From: Polaribacter sp. BAL334
Lineage (GTDB): Bacteria > Bacteroidota > Bacteroidia > Flavobacteriales > Flavobacteriaceae
Assembly (NCBI RefSeq): GCF_015767435.1
Contig: NZ_JADWOV010000208.1
Coordinates: 1-64,000 of the forward strand
DNA length: 64,000 nucleotides
Direction: 5' to 3'
Shown here piece after piece: positions 45,201-53,660 of the stretch. Under the pieces are notes generated by a model. The model was given only the letters and a program-made list of their open reading frames with translations, was not told the DNA's origin and did no database searches. A program made the position numbers and the translations under genes. Numbering within the stretch: the first letter of the stretch is position 1; each line of letters starts with the position of its first letter.

Positions 45201-45934
45201 TTAAAATCCTCTTTTGTCATACCAATCTTTTAAAATTTCAAGCACTTCTGTTTTGTCTTTAGGCCAAATTTTACAAATAAAAGATTCTACTTTTTTATTT
45301 TCTTTACCAAATTCTTCGTCTATAATTTCAAGATTTAATGTCTCGTAAAAAATAAATTCTATTACAATAAAATCTTTATATTCATTGAATTCATATCTAT
45401 AAAGTTCATCCCATTTAATATTAGAATAAACTTCTTTCCAACTTATATCTTTAGATTTTAATGTTGAGATGAATGTGTTTACTGTGATTTTTTGGCTAAC
45501 TTTTGTAGGACTTGTGTATTGATCTATGTTTACTACTTTATCTAAATACTTTTGGATTGGCGGTATATTATCTGATTGTTTTCCGTCAAAATATTTAATA
45601 GTTTCTACTAATTTACCGTTTTCATCATAGAATTTCCATTCACCAGCTTCATTCCCTTCGATATATTTCCCAATGGATTTTAGTTTTCCGGTTTCATAAT
45701 AAGATTTCCATATACCGGTTGCATCATCATTCTCAAAATTTCCAATTTCTTTTAACTGACCATTTTCAAAATAATATTTCCATTCACCGGTTTTAACCCC
45801 ATTAATTGATTTTCCTAAGTATTCTAATTTTCCATTTTCATAATATTCTTTTTTTTCATTTTCTTTGGTTTGACTAACTGCAAAAACCGAGATAAAAAAA
45901 AAAAAATTAACAGTAGAGATTTGTTTTTTTTCAT
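45201..45934 (-). pseudogene. Secreted MORN-repeat protein with frameshift in a poly-T tract
   Basis: From the ATG at 45934 the frame encodes MKKNKSLLLIF and then enters 13 consecutive T (coding strand), after which it is out of frame and stops. One added (or two removed) T restores a continuous 244-residue protein to the TAA at 45201. That protein would have a signal peptide ending VFAVSQ, about five MORN-type repeats (ENGKLEYLGK, TGEWKYYFENGQLKEIG, and so on) and a C-terminal domain (IPPIQKYLDKVVNIDQ...SNIKWDELYRYE) related to the 42885 protein. Everything downstream of the tract is open, so the gene is recently broken, phase-variable, or mis-sequenced at the homopolymer. Confidence 0.8.
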
Positions 45935-46275
45935 GATTTTAAAGTTTAATTGTTTTTGTTTAGTTTTTATTAATTTTTGAAATGCTTTATTAACTTTAGT
46001 TTTATCAACTTCATCATCTACTTCATAATAAATATTTAAATTGTATTCTTTTGTCGCGCTTTTAATGACTAATCTACCACAAAGTAGTTTAAGAATCATT
46101 TGATAATTTACAGTTTTATCGCCAAAATTTTCTAAAATTTAGGCACCATTTGGGTAAATGCTAAACCTATACGCCATCTATTCTGAGTTTCAAGTGTGTC
46201 TATTTTTTTTTTTGAATTTTTCTTGAGCTTCAACTAGGTTTGTAATAAAAATAAATAGTGAAAATATTTTTTTTA
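45935..46275 (-). pseudogene. Degenerate small secreted-protein gene
   Basis: The minus strand shows KKIFSLFIFITNLVEAQEKF, a signal peptide preceded by ATA where ATG is expected. A frameshift at an A11 tract follows, then IDTLETQNRWRIGLAFTQMV, a second shift, and KSATKEYNLNIYYEVDDEVD to TKQKQLNF, which then runs into the next gene's start. The three pieces in order make one small exported protein with at least three lesions. I do not recognise its family. Confidence 0.5.
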
Positions 46276-46517
46276 TGTTATCATAATTTAGATAATACCT
46301 AAATGTAAACTAGACTATTCCGTGAAATAAGTACTAATAGACAAGTGGACAATATTGCGCACAACCGTAATTATTATTAATGAATTATTAAAAAAATTAA
46401 TTCACTTAATTTTAATTATGAAAAAAATCAAAATAAAAATGAGTTAAGATAGATGTTACTTTATAAACATGAACTTACTAGGTTCTTTAATAGGTGTTAG
46501 TACACAATATTTTCGCT
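46276..46517. other. Intergenic, 242 bp, no gene seen
   Basis: A+T-rich with no credible frame. It contains one weak copy of the AAGTGGA motif near 46342 that recurs at 50.96, 52.15 and 57.54 kb. Confidence 0.5.
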
Positions 46518-46715
46518 TTAGTCTTCATTTACCAAGAAAATTAAAAAAGTAATAAACCAACTAAAATACAAAAGCATTAATTTTGCATATATCCACCACT
46601 CAAAAACATTAAAGCTATTTGTTACAAACATACTAATAAGGGTAATTGTTGTAAAAATACAGAGGTATAACAGCATGTACAAAATATACTTACCAATTAC
46701 TCTTATAAAATTCAT
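46518..46715 (-). CDS. Small two-helix membrane protein
   Basis: A 65-residue protein with two clear membrane segments (about 10-30, YILYMLLYLCIFTTITLIS, and about 43-62, KLMLLYFSWFITFLIFLV) and little else. The start has no alternative, and codon use resembles its neighbours. It sits between the degenerate genes and the T9SS-type gene. No function can be proposed. Confidence 0.5.
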   Translation of the reverse strand: MNFIRVIGKYILYMLLYLCIFTTITLISMFVTNSFNVFEWWIYAKLMLLYFSWFITFLIFLVNED

Positions 46716-46822
46716 TCAAAATATTTAATTTATTGTTTATTTACTTTTTGAATTTCTTCTTTACAGTGCATTTTATATATACTAAAGTTAACTATACCAC
46801 TAAGCTTAGCTTGTGGAGTTAG

Positions 46823-49348
46823 CTAAAAACTTTGTGCAGTAACAAGCGTTACGGTTTTTTCTACTACGTCTTCTACATATACATTGATATCAGAAGGCAA
46901 TGTGTGATTCGCAATTCGTATTGCAAAAGGAGTTCCTGCTTCTTGGTTTATTACAAGTGGAACAGTGATACTGTTCATGTGATCTAAACTCATCGCGTTG
47001 ATACCCATATTAATACCATTGTCTTGTGCTAAAAGTCTTGAACTTAACGCTGAACCTTGATTGAAAGCGCCTGCATCATACCCCGGGTCTAATCCTAATG
47101 TTAACCCTTCTTTAAAATAAAACTTCGTATCGCCAAGTTTCTTTGTATCCTGGTGCATTTCCAATACCAACTCATAACTTGTTGCTAAGGTTTTAGAGGC
47201 TATAAAATCATCTGTCCCTACTATTGTTTGCATTGCTTTTGTAAAACTAATAGTTTGGTCTTCACCACTTCCTGCTGCTGCAACAAAAAATCCTTGGCCT
47301 GGAGCAATATAAGTGGCTGAACTAGTATTGTTATATATTGTATACCCTGAAGAATTCCAACCATAAATAGCCTCAAAGTTATCATCTAAAGCTGCGGTAT
47401 TGATGGTTAAAAAATTATGAGTTCCATCAGCATTGCTATTTCCATTTAGATACGACGCAAATGGATTGGCAATTAAATTCCAACGCCTTCCTGCACCCGA
47501 ATTAGTAGCGTCGTTGTTATTTATTGTAACACTTTGATTTCCGTTGGCAATAGCTCCTGTAAAATTGAGGGTAGCTCCTGTACTAGTATCGTAAGTCGTA
47601 GTTACAGATCGATTGCCATTAGTAGTAAGACCATTAACGCGTGGATTTGGCGTTACACTGTAACGAATATAAGTTGCTGTCTCCACAAGACTTGTAACGG
47701 TATAGGTAACTCCTAAAATTTCTATTTTACCATTCAAATTATGTAAATTTGATTTTATTGAACTGTCTAGACTCCACTTGTCACTTCTAAGATTTAATTG
47801 ATTTGTACCTGAAGTCACATAAACTTCAATATCAGTATGACTGTTATTTATTGTTATTGCTGTGGTTGCCATCTGGTATCCTTGGCCTAATTGTAAATTC
47901 CCTGAAGTTGCATTCGTAGCATTTGTCCAAGTATCATTAGTATTGTCATAAGAGCCTACAGCATAAAAGCTTCCGTTTGTTGCTATATTGGCATTTTGTA
48001 TGAAAGTACTAAAAGGCAATCCTGATACTGGAGACCCTATCAAGTCCCACCCCCCACTAACGCTATTTACATAGCGGTTGTATGTAATATTCCCAGAGGT
48101 AGTGCCACTTACCAACAAGGATGAAAACTCATCTGAATCAGAGTTTAAAGTAACGGTACCCCCTGTATTTGTGAAATTACCAATTACTGATAGCGTAGTT
48201 CCTTTTGATAAAGTTAATGATGCACCACTTGCTATTGTAATGTTATTTACAGTAACATCTACACTCGCAGGAATTATTGGATAATTTGACAATCCAGAAG
48301 GTATTGAAACATCATCTATTGAGGTGGGCACTGATCCTAAACTCCAATTGCTGGCAGTGTTCCAAACAGTATTAGTAGTACCATTCCAGGTGAAAGTAAA
48401 AGAAGATAATGTGTAAGGATTTACATTTGTATTCCAAACTGTGCCATCTGTACCTATTAAATTGTTGTTTGCATCGGTTGTGTTAAAAGTTCCATTTGAC
48501 ACATAACAATTTGAAAAGATTGCACTTCCACTCTCCCAATCTGGTTCACATATACCATTGGCATTTACACCTGTTAGTAAACCATTGGCATAACAATTAT
48601 TAATTTTACTTGCATCATAATTATTGGTAGCAGCAATTCCTGCAGCACTTTCTCCTGAGATATTTCCCAAACTATAACAATTAGAAATGGTGCCATTCAT
48701 AAAAGCATTTCCAAGAATACCTCCTGAACGAGTATTTGTCATATCACCGGTAGAATAACAATTTGTAATAGAAAACCCCGCACCATTTCCATAACTCCTT
48801 TGACCAATCCAACCACAATACTCTTTTAATGAAGAATTATTACTGATTACTCCAATATTTCTAACAACAGATCCTGCATATCCGGCAATACCACTTTGAC
48901 CTAAATAATCACCATTATTTACTAAGCCACTGTAATTAGTTATACCGTTTAATGTAATTGTTTTACCATTACCCTCAATTGTTACTCCTGTACCACGGAT
49001 TGCAAAATACATATTTGCATCATTAAAAATTAAATTTTCAGCAATAGTTATAGTTACATTAGCATTTAATAATATGGGTAAATTATTGATGTGATTATCA
49101 ATCCAAATTTGGTCAATAGTGGTATTTGTAGTAATTATAGTTGCGCTACTTCTTGATGAATCCCCTCTATTTACTCCCCCTGCATTCGGACCTATAGTGC
49201 CTCCATAAATAGTAACTGGCAACGAGTATGAATCCAAAAGACTCTGATGTATTGAAGTAGAAGTATTGATGATGGTTCCTGCATTAATTTCTTTTGAAAT
49301 AAAAACTAGAGTAAGTATCAATATAAATTGATTTATTTTTATATGCAT
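46823..49348 (-). CDS. Secreted GLUG/T9SS-type protein, C-terminally truncated
   Basis: An 841-residue protein with a signal peptide (about 1-23, ending EINAG). The N-terminal part contains short GLUG-like repeats (ISNCYSLGNISGESAAGIAA). The rest is of the type seen in many flavobacterial surface proteins (GNITYNRYVNSVSGGWDLIG, WNLIANPFASYL, GQGFFVAAA). It stops at SDINVYVEDVVEKTVTLVTA plus QSF. After the TAG the same frame continues LTPQAKLSG, as expected in intact relatives, and then degenerates; the C-terminal sorting domain is missing. Export across the outer membrane by T9SS is therefore doubtful. It lies 1 bp after the DUF3050 gene. Confidence 0.85.
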   Translation of the reverse strand: MHIKINQFILILTLVFISKEINAGTIINTSTSIHQSLLDSYSLPVTIYGGTIGPNAGGVNRGDSSRSSATIITTNTTIDQIWIDNHINNLPILLNANVTITIAENLIFNDANMYFAIRGTGVTIEGNGKTITLNGITNYSGLVNNGDYLGQSGIAGYAGSVVRNIGVISNNSSLKEYCGWIGQRSYGNGAGFSITNCYSTGDMTNTRSGGILGNAFMNGTISNCYSLGNISGESAAGIAATNNYDASKINNCYANGLLTGVNANGICEPDWESGSAIFSNCYVSNGTFNTTDANNNLIGTDGTVWNTNVNPYTLSSFTFTWNGTTNTVWNTASNWSLGSVPTSIDDVSIPSGLSNYPIIPASVDVTVNNITIASGASLTLSKGTTLSVIGNFTNTGGTVTLNSDSDEFSSLLVSGTTSGNITYNRYVNSVSGGWDLIGSPVSGLPFSTFIQNANIATNGSFYAVGSYDNTNDTWTNATNATSGNLQLGQGYQMATTAITINNSHTDIEVYVTSGTNQLNLRSDKWSLDSSIKSNLHNLNGKIEILGVTYTVTSLVETATYIRYSVTPNPRVNGLTTNGNRSVTTTYDTSTGATLNFTGAIANGNQSVTINNNDATNSGAGRRWNLIANPFASYLNGNSNADGTHNFLTINTAALDDNFEAIYGWNSSGYTIYNNTSSATYIAPGQGFFVAAAGSGEDQTISFTKAMQTIVGTDDFIASKTLATSYELVLEMHQDTKKLGDTKFYFKEGLTLGLDPGYDAGAFNQGSALSSRLLAQDNGINMGINAMSLDHMNSITVPLVINQEAGTPFAIRIANHTLPSDINVYVEDVVEKTVTLVTAQSF

Positions 49349-49349
49349 T

Positions 49350-50144
49350 TTAATTTATTTTTTTTGAGGGTTTATTTGATAAAATTTCATTGTAAATCCC
49401 ATCCCAAAGCCCTATCCTTTTTTGTAAAGTGTCAACAATCGCATTTTCAGCTTCTAACCATAGTTTTTCATCAGTTCCACATAGATTTGCAGTCATTTCT
49501 AGAGCAAGATGGCTGTGTTGGCCTCCATCAACTTCAATATGTCTTTCTAAATAGTATTTAAAAGTTGAAATACTCTCAGGAGATTTCTCATGGAGTCTGT
49601 CAACAATTGATAAAAACATATCAGGAATTAAATCTTCTCGTCCAAATGTAAAAATTGCAGATAATAAATGATTTTTATTGGTTTCTATAATGTGGAATGT
49701 AGATCTAACAAAATCAGCAGCTTCCTTAGGTGCCTCAGAAACCGATAAAGCATAATCTAAAGCTGTTGTCATTTTTAGAATGCTTAACAAAGTTTCTATT
49801 TTGTTAGTATCTGCATTGCACTGTTTCATTGCGTCTAAATAGATTTCAAAATGACTTTTTCTAATGCCATGTTGATCAATATCTGATTCTTCTCCAATAA
49901 CAATTTCATTTATAAGATACCTTGTATCTGCAGATCCTTTTGGATACCAAGGGATTGATGTGCATGTAAGGTTGTTTTGAAGTGATTTCAGCAATGACAT
50001 AAAATCCCAAACTGCATACACATGATATTGCATGAAAATCTTTAAATCATCAACACTTTCAATTGATGAATACAGTTTGTGATTGATAATTTCATTGCGT
50101 AATGGTTCAATTCTTTTTTGAATGTTTTCAATATGATTATTCAT
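49350..50144 (-). CDS. DUF3050 family protein (heme-oxygenase-like fold)
   Basis: A 264-residue protein. The pattern IEPLRNEIINHKLYSSIESV, FMQYHVYAVWDFMSLLKSLQ, VPWYP-like IPWYPKGSADTRYLINEIVI, GEESDIDQHGIRKSHFEIYL and EVDGGQHSHLALEM identifies DUF3050. The histidine and glutamate residues (HVYAVWD, GEES, SHFE, EVDGGQHS) are arranged as in heme-oxygenase-like di-metal proteins, so an oxidase or oxygenase role is plausible but unproven. It lies one base upstream of the truncated T9SS-type gene and 154 bp downstream of a small ORF, with a structured element in the gap. Confidence 0.85.
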   Translation of the reverse strand: MNNHIENIQKRIEPLRNEIINHKLYSSIESVDDLKIFMQYHVYAVWDFMSLLKSLQNNLTCTSIPWYPKGSADTRYLINEIVIGEESDIDQHGIRKSHFEIYLDAMKQCNADTNKIETLLSILKMTTALDYALSVSEAPKEAADFVRSTFHIIETNKNHLLSAIFTFGREDLIPDMFLSIVDRLHEKSPESISTFKYYLERHIEVDGGQHSHLALEMTANLCGTDEKLWLEAENAIVDTLQKRIGLWDGIYNEILSNKPSKKIN

Positions 50145-50207
50145 GTTTTGAGTGAGTATGATTTTAAAAATGAATTTCTAAAAATTTCATATATAAATTT
50201 CATTGTT

Positions 50208-50280
50208 AGATTTTGGCTTTAAAGATTTACAAGTTAGAGTATGGGAGATAAATACACTTAAAGCAAAACAAATAAAATCT
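50208..50280. ncRNA. Structured element, copy 1 (degenerate)
   Basis: GCTTTAA (50216-50222) pairs with TTAAAGC (50258-50264), with a GGG at 50243 in the loop and outer AGATTTT/AAAATCT arms. It is related to copies at 50496 and 51765 but lacks the downstream CCCC. It lies between the 54-residue ORF and the DUF3050 gene. The RNA nature is inferred. Confidence 0.45.
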
Positions 50281-50298
50281 AAAATGAAAATATAATAA

Positions 50299-50463
50299 CT
50301 ATAAATTAATGATATCTCTTTTAATATTTTCTTGTTTCACAAGTTCTCCTTTCAACATATGTTCCTTGTAAATTTGGTAACTTACTTCTTTCCAATATGT
50401 AACGACACCAGTATAATAATCATAGTAACCTGGAACAGAAATGAAATATTTAAATTTTTTCAT
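50299..50463 (-). CDS. Small protein, paralog 1 of a two-member family
   Basis: A 54-residue ORF starting MKKFKYFISVPGYYDYYTGV. It aligns with the ORF at 51847-52020 by the pattern YD---G-VT-WK---Y--Y--H-LK--LVK-E, so both are likely real genes. It has no signal peptide or membrane helix and is basic and Tyr-rich. Structured elements lie on both sides (50208-50280 and 50496-50575). It is on the same strand as the DUF3050 gene and 154 bp upstream of it. I do not recognise a family. Confidence 0.6.
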   Translation of the reverse strand: MKKFKYFISVPGYYDYYTGVVTYWKEVSYQIYKEHMLKGELVKQENIKRDIINL

Positions 50464-50495
50464 ATTTATTGTAGAGTACTGGATGTAAATCTTAT

Positions 50496-50575
50496 TTTTA
50501 GTTTGTAGCTTTAAGGATTAATGAGAAAAGAACTCATTGGGGGAAAATTCACTTAAAGCTACACCCCTAAAAAAA
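50496..50575. ncRNA. Structured element, copy 2 (pseudoknot-like)
   Basis: GTAGCTTTAA (50505-50514) pairs with TTAAAGCTAC (50553-50562). An inner hairpin AATGAG/CTCATT (50520-50525/50533-50538) follows, then a GGGGG loop (50539-50543) that can pair with CCCC (50564-50567) just outside the main stem. This is an H-type pseudoknot layout, flanked by TTTAG and CTAAA. Transcription and strand are unproven; neighbouring genes are on the minus strand. Confidence 0.55.
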
Positions 50576-50662
50576 TCTAAAAAAAAAATTAAGCACTCAA
50601 AATACTCATGGTAAAAATAATAATGTAAATATGCTTATTAAAGTGCAAATAGATAAATGGGC

Positions 50663-50860
50663 TTATGTAAGAACAATCGGGGTTCTTTTAGTAATTATAT
50701 AATTTATTCTATGTGGAGTAGCCAATAAAAATAATACATCATATTTAGTTTCACAGCAAGAACACTGTATTGGGGAACTAAATGGAAATATTTTAAAGGC
50801 ATATTTTTTATTTTCAATAACTTCAAGAATATTCGAATTATGACAAACTAAACACTTCAT
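50663..50860 (-). CDS. Small zinc-ribbon-like protein
   Basis: A 65-residue protein with cysteine pairs MKCLVCHNSN at the start and IQCSCCETKY in the middle, a probable zinc ribbon. The rest (DVLFLLATPHRINYIITKRT) is moderately hydrophobic. No family is recognised. Structured element copy 2 lies 88 bp beyond its stop codon, and the AATAAGTGGA motif lies about 100 bp upstream of its start. Confidence 0.55.
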   Translation of the reverse strand: MKCLVCHNSNILEVIENKKYAFKIFPFSSPIQCSCCETKYDVLFLLATPHRINYIITKRTPIVLT

Positions 50861-51357
50861 TTTGTTTTTCTTTGAGGGCTTTTATAAAAATAACTTGTTT
50901 TATTTTTTTAAAACATGTTAAAGGTATACTGCTTTTAATCCATAAAAAGGAGGTAAGTAATAAGTGGACGTTTTATAGAATAATCGAAGATGATTTACTA
51001 GGAATTAAAAGTTAAAGTAATTTTTATTTTAAAATTTTTGTGTCGTTTAGTTTAATAAATTTATTGATTGATAAACAGTGATTTTAAGTTTAAATAGAAA
51101 ATAAATTTTTTCTATTTAAACTAAATTATGGCTGGGTTGTAATTAATCGAGCAGATTTAATAAAGAAAAGTAAATAATAAATTTATATTTTTTAGAAATT
51201 TTGAATCCAGTTAATTTTTTGGATTAAAGAGTAACTCCATTTATAATTTTATATATAAAAAAAATTTAAATAATTTATAATTTTGAGAGTTTAGGATTAA
51301 TAGTTCTTATCAAGTAAAAACTTAAAAGATAACTTTTATATAGGTTAATTATGAAAA
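50861..51357. other. Intergenic, 497 bp, A+T-rich
   Basis: No gene seen. It contains one good copy of a shared motif (AAGTAATAAGTGGACGTTTT, about 50956-50974) similar to one at 57536-57555 and, more weakly, one at 52154-52170. The rest is low-complexity A+T. Confidence 0.5.
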
Positions 51358-51666
51358 TTAACGTGATTTTAGGGTATGATAATTATTTAAAAATTTATTT
51401 GCTAAAAAAACAGATTTCTCTATGTTTTTTACTTCATCATAATTAATCAGTATTCTCGAACTTGAACCATCAGAGAAATGAACATTTAAATAATATTCTT
51501 TAATTTTAAATAATTTAAAAAAAAAATTTAAAAACCGTAATTGCCTGATCCAATGTTTTTGATATACAAATGAAAATCTTAATATATAATCAGTTGAAAG
51601 GTTTGGTAAATAGGTTCTTTTGATCGTATTAAAGGATTGTTTGGAAATATCAAGATTATTATTCAT
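51358..51666 (-). CDS. Hypothetical protein, 102 residues
   Basis: A basic protein with a middle hydrophobic and aromatic stretch (QLRFLNFFFKLFKIKEYYLN) followed by HFSDGSSSRILINYDEVKNI, which looks like a small beta-sheet domain. No signal peptide. No family recognised. It lies in a very A+T-rich stretch, where frames of this length are less likely to occur by chance than in G+C-rich DNA, so it is probably real. Confidence 0.5.
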   Translation of the reverse strand: MNNNLDISKQSFNTIKRTYLPNLSTDYILRFSFVYQKHWIRQLRFLNFFFKLFKIKEYYLNVHFSDGSSSRILINYDEVKNIEKSVFLANKFLNNYHTLKSR

Positions 51667-51764
51667 AAAGTAATTATTAATACATAAAAAAGATTTTTTT
51701 AATTAAAAATTATTAATAATAAGTTAGAATAAAAGCAAAATGCTTTTTTGTAGGTTACTGAATA

Positions 51765-51835
51765 TTTAGTTTGTGGCTAAGAGAATGTACAGTAAAAACT
51801 ACTGAGGGAAACAAACTCAAAGCCACACCCCTAAA
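51765..51835. ncRNA. Structured element, copy 3 (pseudoknot-like)
   Basis: GTGGCT (51773-51778) pairs with AGCCAC (51821-51826). The inner hairpin is CAGTA/TACTG (51790-51794/51800-51804), followed by GGG (51806-51808) and, outside the stem, CCCC (51828-51831), with outer TTTAG/CTAAA. Stem bases differ from copy 2 but pairing is kept (GTAGCT to GTGGCT with compensating AGCTAC to AGCCAC), which supports selection on structure. It lies 11 bp beyond the stop of the 57-residue ORF. Confidence 0.6.
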
Positions 51836-51846
51836 TGACAGTGAAA

Positions 51847-52020
51847 CTAATTAGTGTACTGAATTTCCTTTTTCACTAAACGTCTTTTTAATTTATGTTT
51901 TAAATAAGTAAAGTATCCAATTTTTTTCCATTGTGTTACTGTACCATTCATTCTATCATAAGGACTACTACATTTAGCTACAAAGTATTCATAGGTAGTT
52001 TTTTGTTTAAATAAACTCAT
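51847..52020 (-). CDS. Small protein, paralog 2 of a two-member family
   Basis: A 57-residue ORF starting MSLFKQKTTYEYFVAKCSSP, related to the ORF at 50299-50463 (shared YD---G-VT-WK---Y--Y--H-LK--LVK-E pattern). It is strongly basic at the C-terminus (YLKHKLKRRLVKKEI), with one cysteine. A structured element follows 11 bp after its stop. It could be a small nucleic-acid-binding protein or a peptide precursor; neither is shown. Confidence 0.6.
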   Translation of the reverse strand: MSLFKQKTTYEYFVAKCSSPYDRMNGTVTQWKKIGYFTYLKHKLKRRLVKKEIQYTN

Positions 52021-52847
52021 AATAAATTTACCAAAAGATTATATTTTTTTTAACTTAATAATAAGCATTTAAACAACCTATATAAATAAATTAAATTAAC
52101 TGATTATTTCATAGTCCAATATTAGTTCTAAATTAAAAAAGGCATATTAAGAAAGTAATAAGTGAATTAATAGGAGAATAAACGTATGTGTTTTTTTATT
52201 TTTAATCTTGATATTTTTTAGAATAAGAATAAAACTTATGATAGAAAATTTTGAAATTGTGAATCAAATTTATTTTTCTAAAAAATGCTTTGAAAAAAAG
52301 TAAAAAAAATAGACAGAAAATGAAATTTTTAAAATTTGACTAAAGTCTTAAAAATAAAAAAAATCATGTTAAATTAAGTTAAATTATGAAAGTACATTAA
52401 ATAAAAATTATAGACTATTTTTAAATAATCTTTAAAAACTGTTAATTGAACATTATAGACATATAGTTCAATTGTCACCTTTTTAAGAAACCTAAAATCC
52501 GATTTAACTTCAAAGTTTTAAAATAAGTGGTAGAAAAATAAAAAGATATTTTATAGAAAGTTATCTATGAGCATCATATTTTTAAGAAAAGCCTCTCTCT
52601 TTTTTTTTTAATTTAAAATCAACACTAAAATGATTAAAAAATCAAAAACTTCAGATAGACCAAAAATAACAATAATTTTAAAGCCAATTTAAACTTACTT
52701 TTTTATCTGTTAATTGGATTTGTATGATGTTACAACATACATACATATATTTTTCTTATGATATGTTTGTTAAGTTATAAATTGATGATTTTTTTTTAAA
52801 ACCGACATTATCTGACATACAATAAATAGACTTAAACGCTTTGTTTA
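52021..52847. other. Intergenic, 827 bp, very A+T-rich
   Basis: No credible gene. A diverged copy of the AGTAATAAGTG motif lies at 52154-52164. The rest is low-complexity A+T with long A and T runs. Regulatory DNA for the 51847 ORF and relic sequence are the likely contents. Confidence 0.5.
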
Positions 52848-53591
52848 TTACAAACATAAAAACTTCCGCAATTCTTGCATACGCCTTTTTGCAATTGGAA
52901 GATTTTTACCATTTTTAAGAACACAATAACTACCATCAGTTCTAAATACATTATCCGTTTTACTTATATTTAAAATGTATTTGTGATGTATTCTAAAAAA
53001 CAAGTTTTTAGGTAGTATATTTTCATAAATTCCTATATTTTTTGATACTATCTTGGAGGATCCATCTTCCAAATGAAACTTAGTATACTTTCCATCAGCC
53101 TCTACATACAATATGTCATTTAGACTCACAATTTCTATCATAGTCAAACCAGGAATTGCAATCACATCTCTAGTAATAGTATCAAAATTTGGTGAAGTTT
53201 TAGATTCAATTGTCTCATTTAGTTTCTTACCTAATTTTTGAATGGTTTTTTGAAAATCTAAAAGATTTATAGGTTTTAAAAGATAGGAAGTAATCGTATG
53301 TTCATTTAACGCCTTTAGGGCATATTCCTCAGAGGAACTGATAATGATAATCTCGGAATCAATATTTTCAAATTCTTTCAAGATATCTAAAGAATTTTTT
53401 TTCTGACCAAGTTCTATATCTAAAAAAATAACATCCGCTTCATTTTGCATCAACAATTCTACGAATTCTTCAGTATTAGTTGCTTCCCCAACAATTGAAA
53501 TACTTGGATAATACTTATCGATAAGTTCCTTCAGTATTTCAACATTCATGATGTTGTCTTCTACAATATAAGCTTTCAATTTACGTGACAT
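52848..53591 (-). CDS. LytTR-family response regulator
   Basis: A 247-residue response regulator. The receiver domain (about 1-125) has the acidic pair in YIVEDNIMN, phospho-acceptor Asp58 in VIFLDIELG, the Ser/Thr in IIIISSSEE and the Lys in YLLKPINLL. The C-terminal LytTR DNA-binding domain (about 145-247) shows ILYVEADGKYTKFHLEDGSS, KNLFFRIHHKYILNI and NGKNLPIAKRRMQELRKFL. It lies 69 bp downstream of the hybrid histidine kinase and is its natural partner. Confidence 0.94.
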   Translation of the reverse strand: MSRKLKAYIVEDNIMNVEILKELIDKYYPSISIVGEATNTEEFVELLMQNEADVIFLDIELGQKKNSLDILKEFENIDSEIIIISSSEEYALKALNEHTITSYLLKPINLLDFQKTIQKLGKKLNETIESKTSPNFDTITRDVIAIPGLTMIEIVSLNDILYVEADGKYTKFHLEDGSSKIVSKNIGIYENILPKNLFFRIHHKYILNISKTDNVFRTDGSYCVLKNGKNLPIAKRRMQELRKFLCL

Positions 53592-53660
53592 TCAGTTTTT
53601 TTTAGTAAGCTACAATATGTTTTATTAATGTAAGCTATAATTAATTTTTATTTTTAGTTA

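Noticed and set aside
45824..46099. A 91-residue protein
   Set aside because: The frame joins the end of one degenerate gene to the out-of-frame signal peptide of the next; neither half makes sense as one protein.
50956..50974. Assignment of the AATAAGTGGAYGTTTT motif as a LytTR direct-repeat site
   Set aside because: It does not fit the usual 9-bp LytTR direct-repeat pattern well; only co-location supports it.
52631..52693. 20-codon plus-strand ORF in the gap before the LytTR gene
   Set aside because: Too short, no paralog, no promoter; nothing separates it from chance in A+T-rich DNA.
52021..52847. Replication origin in the A+T-rich gap
   Set aside because: No DnaA-box cluster, no dnaA/rep gene and no ordered repeats beyond simple A+T runs.
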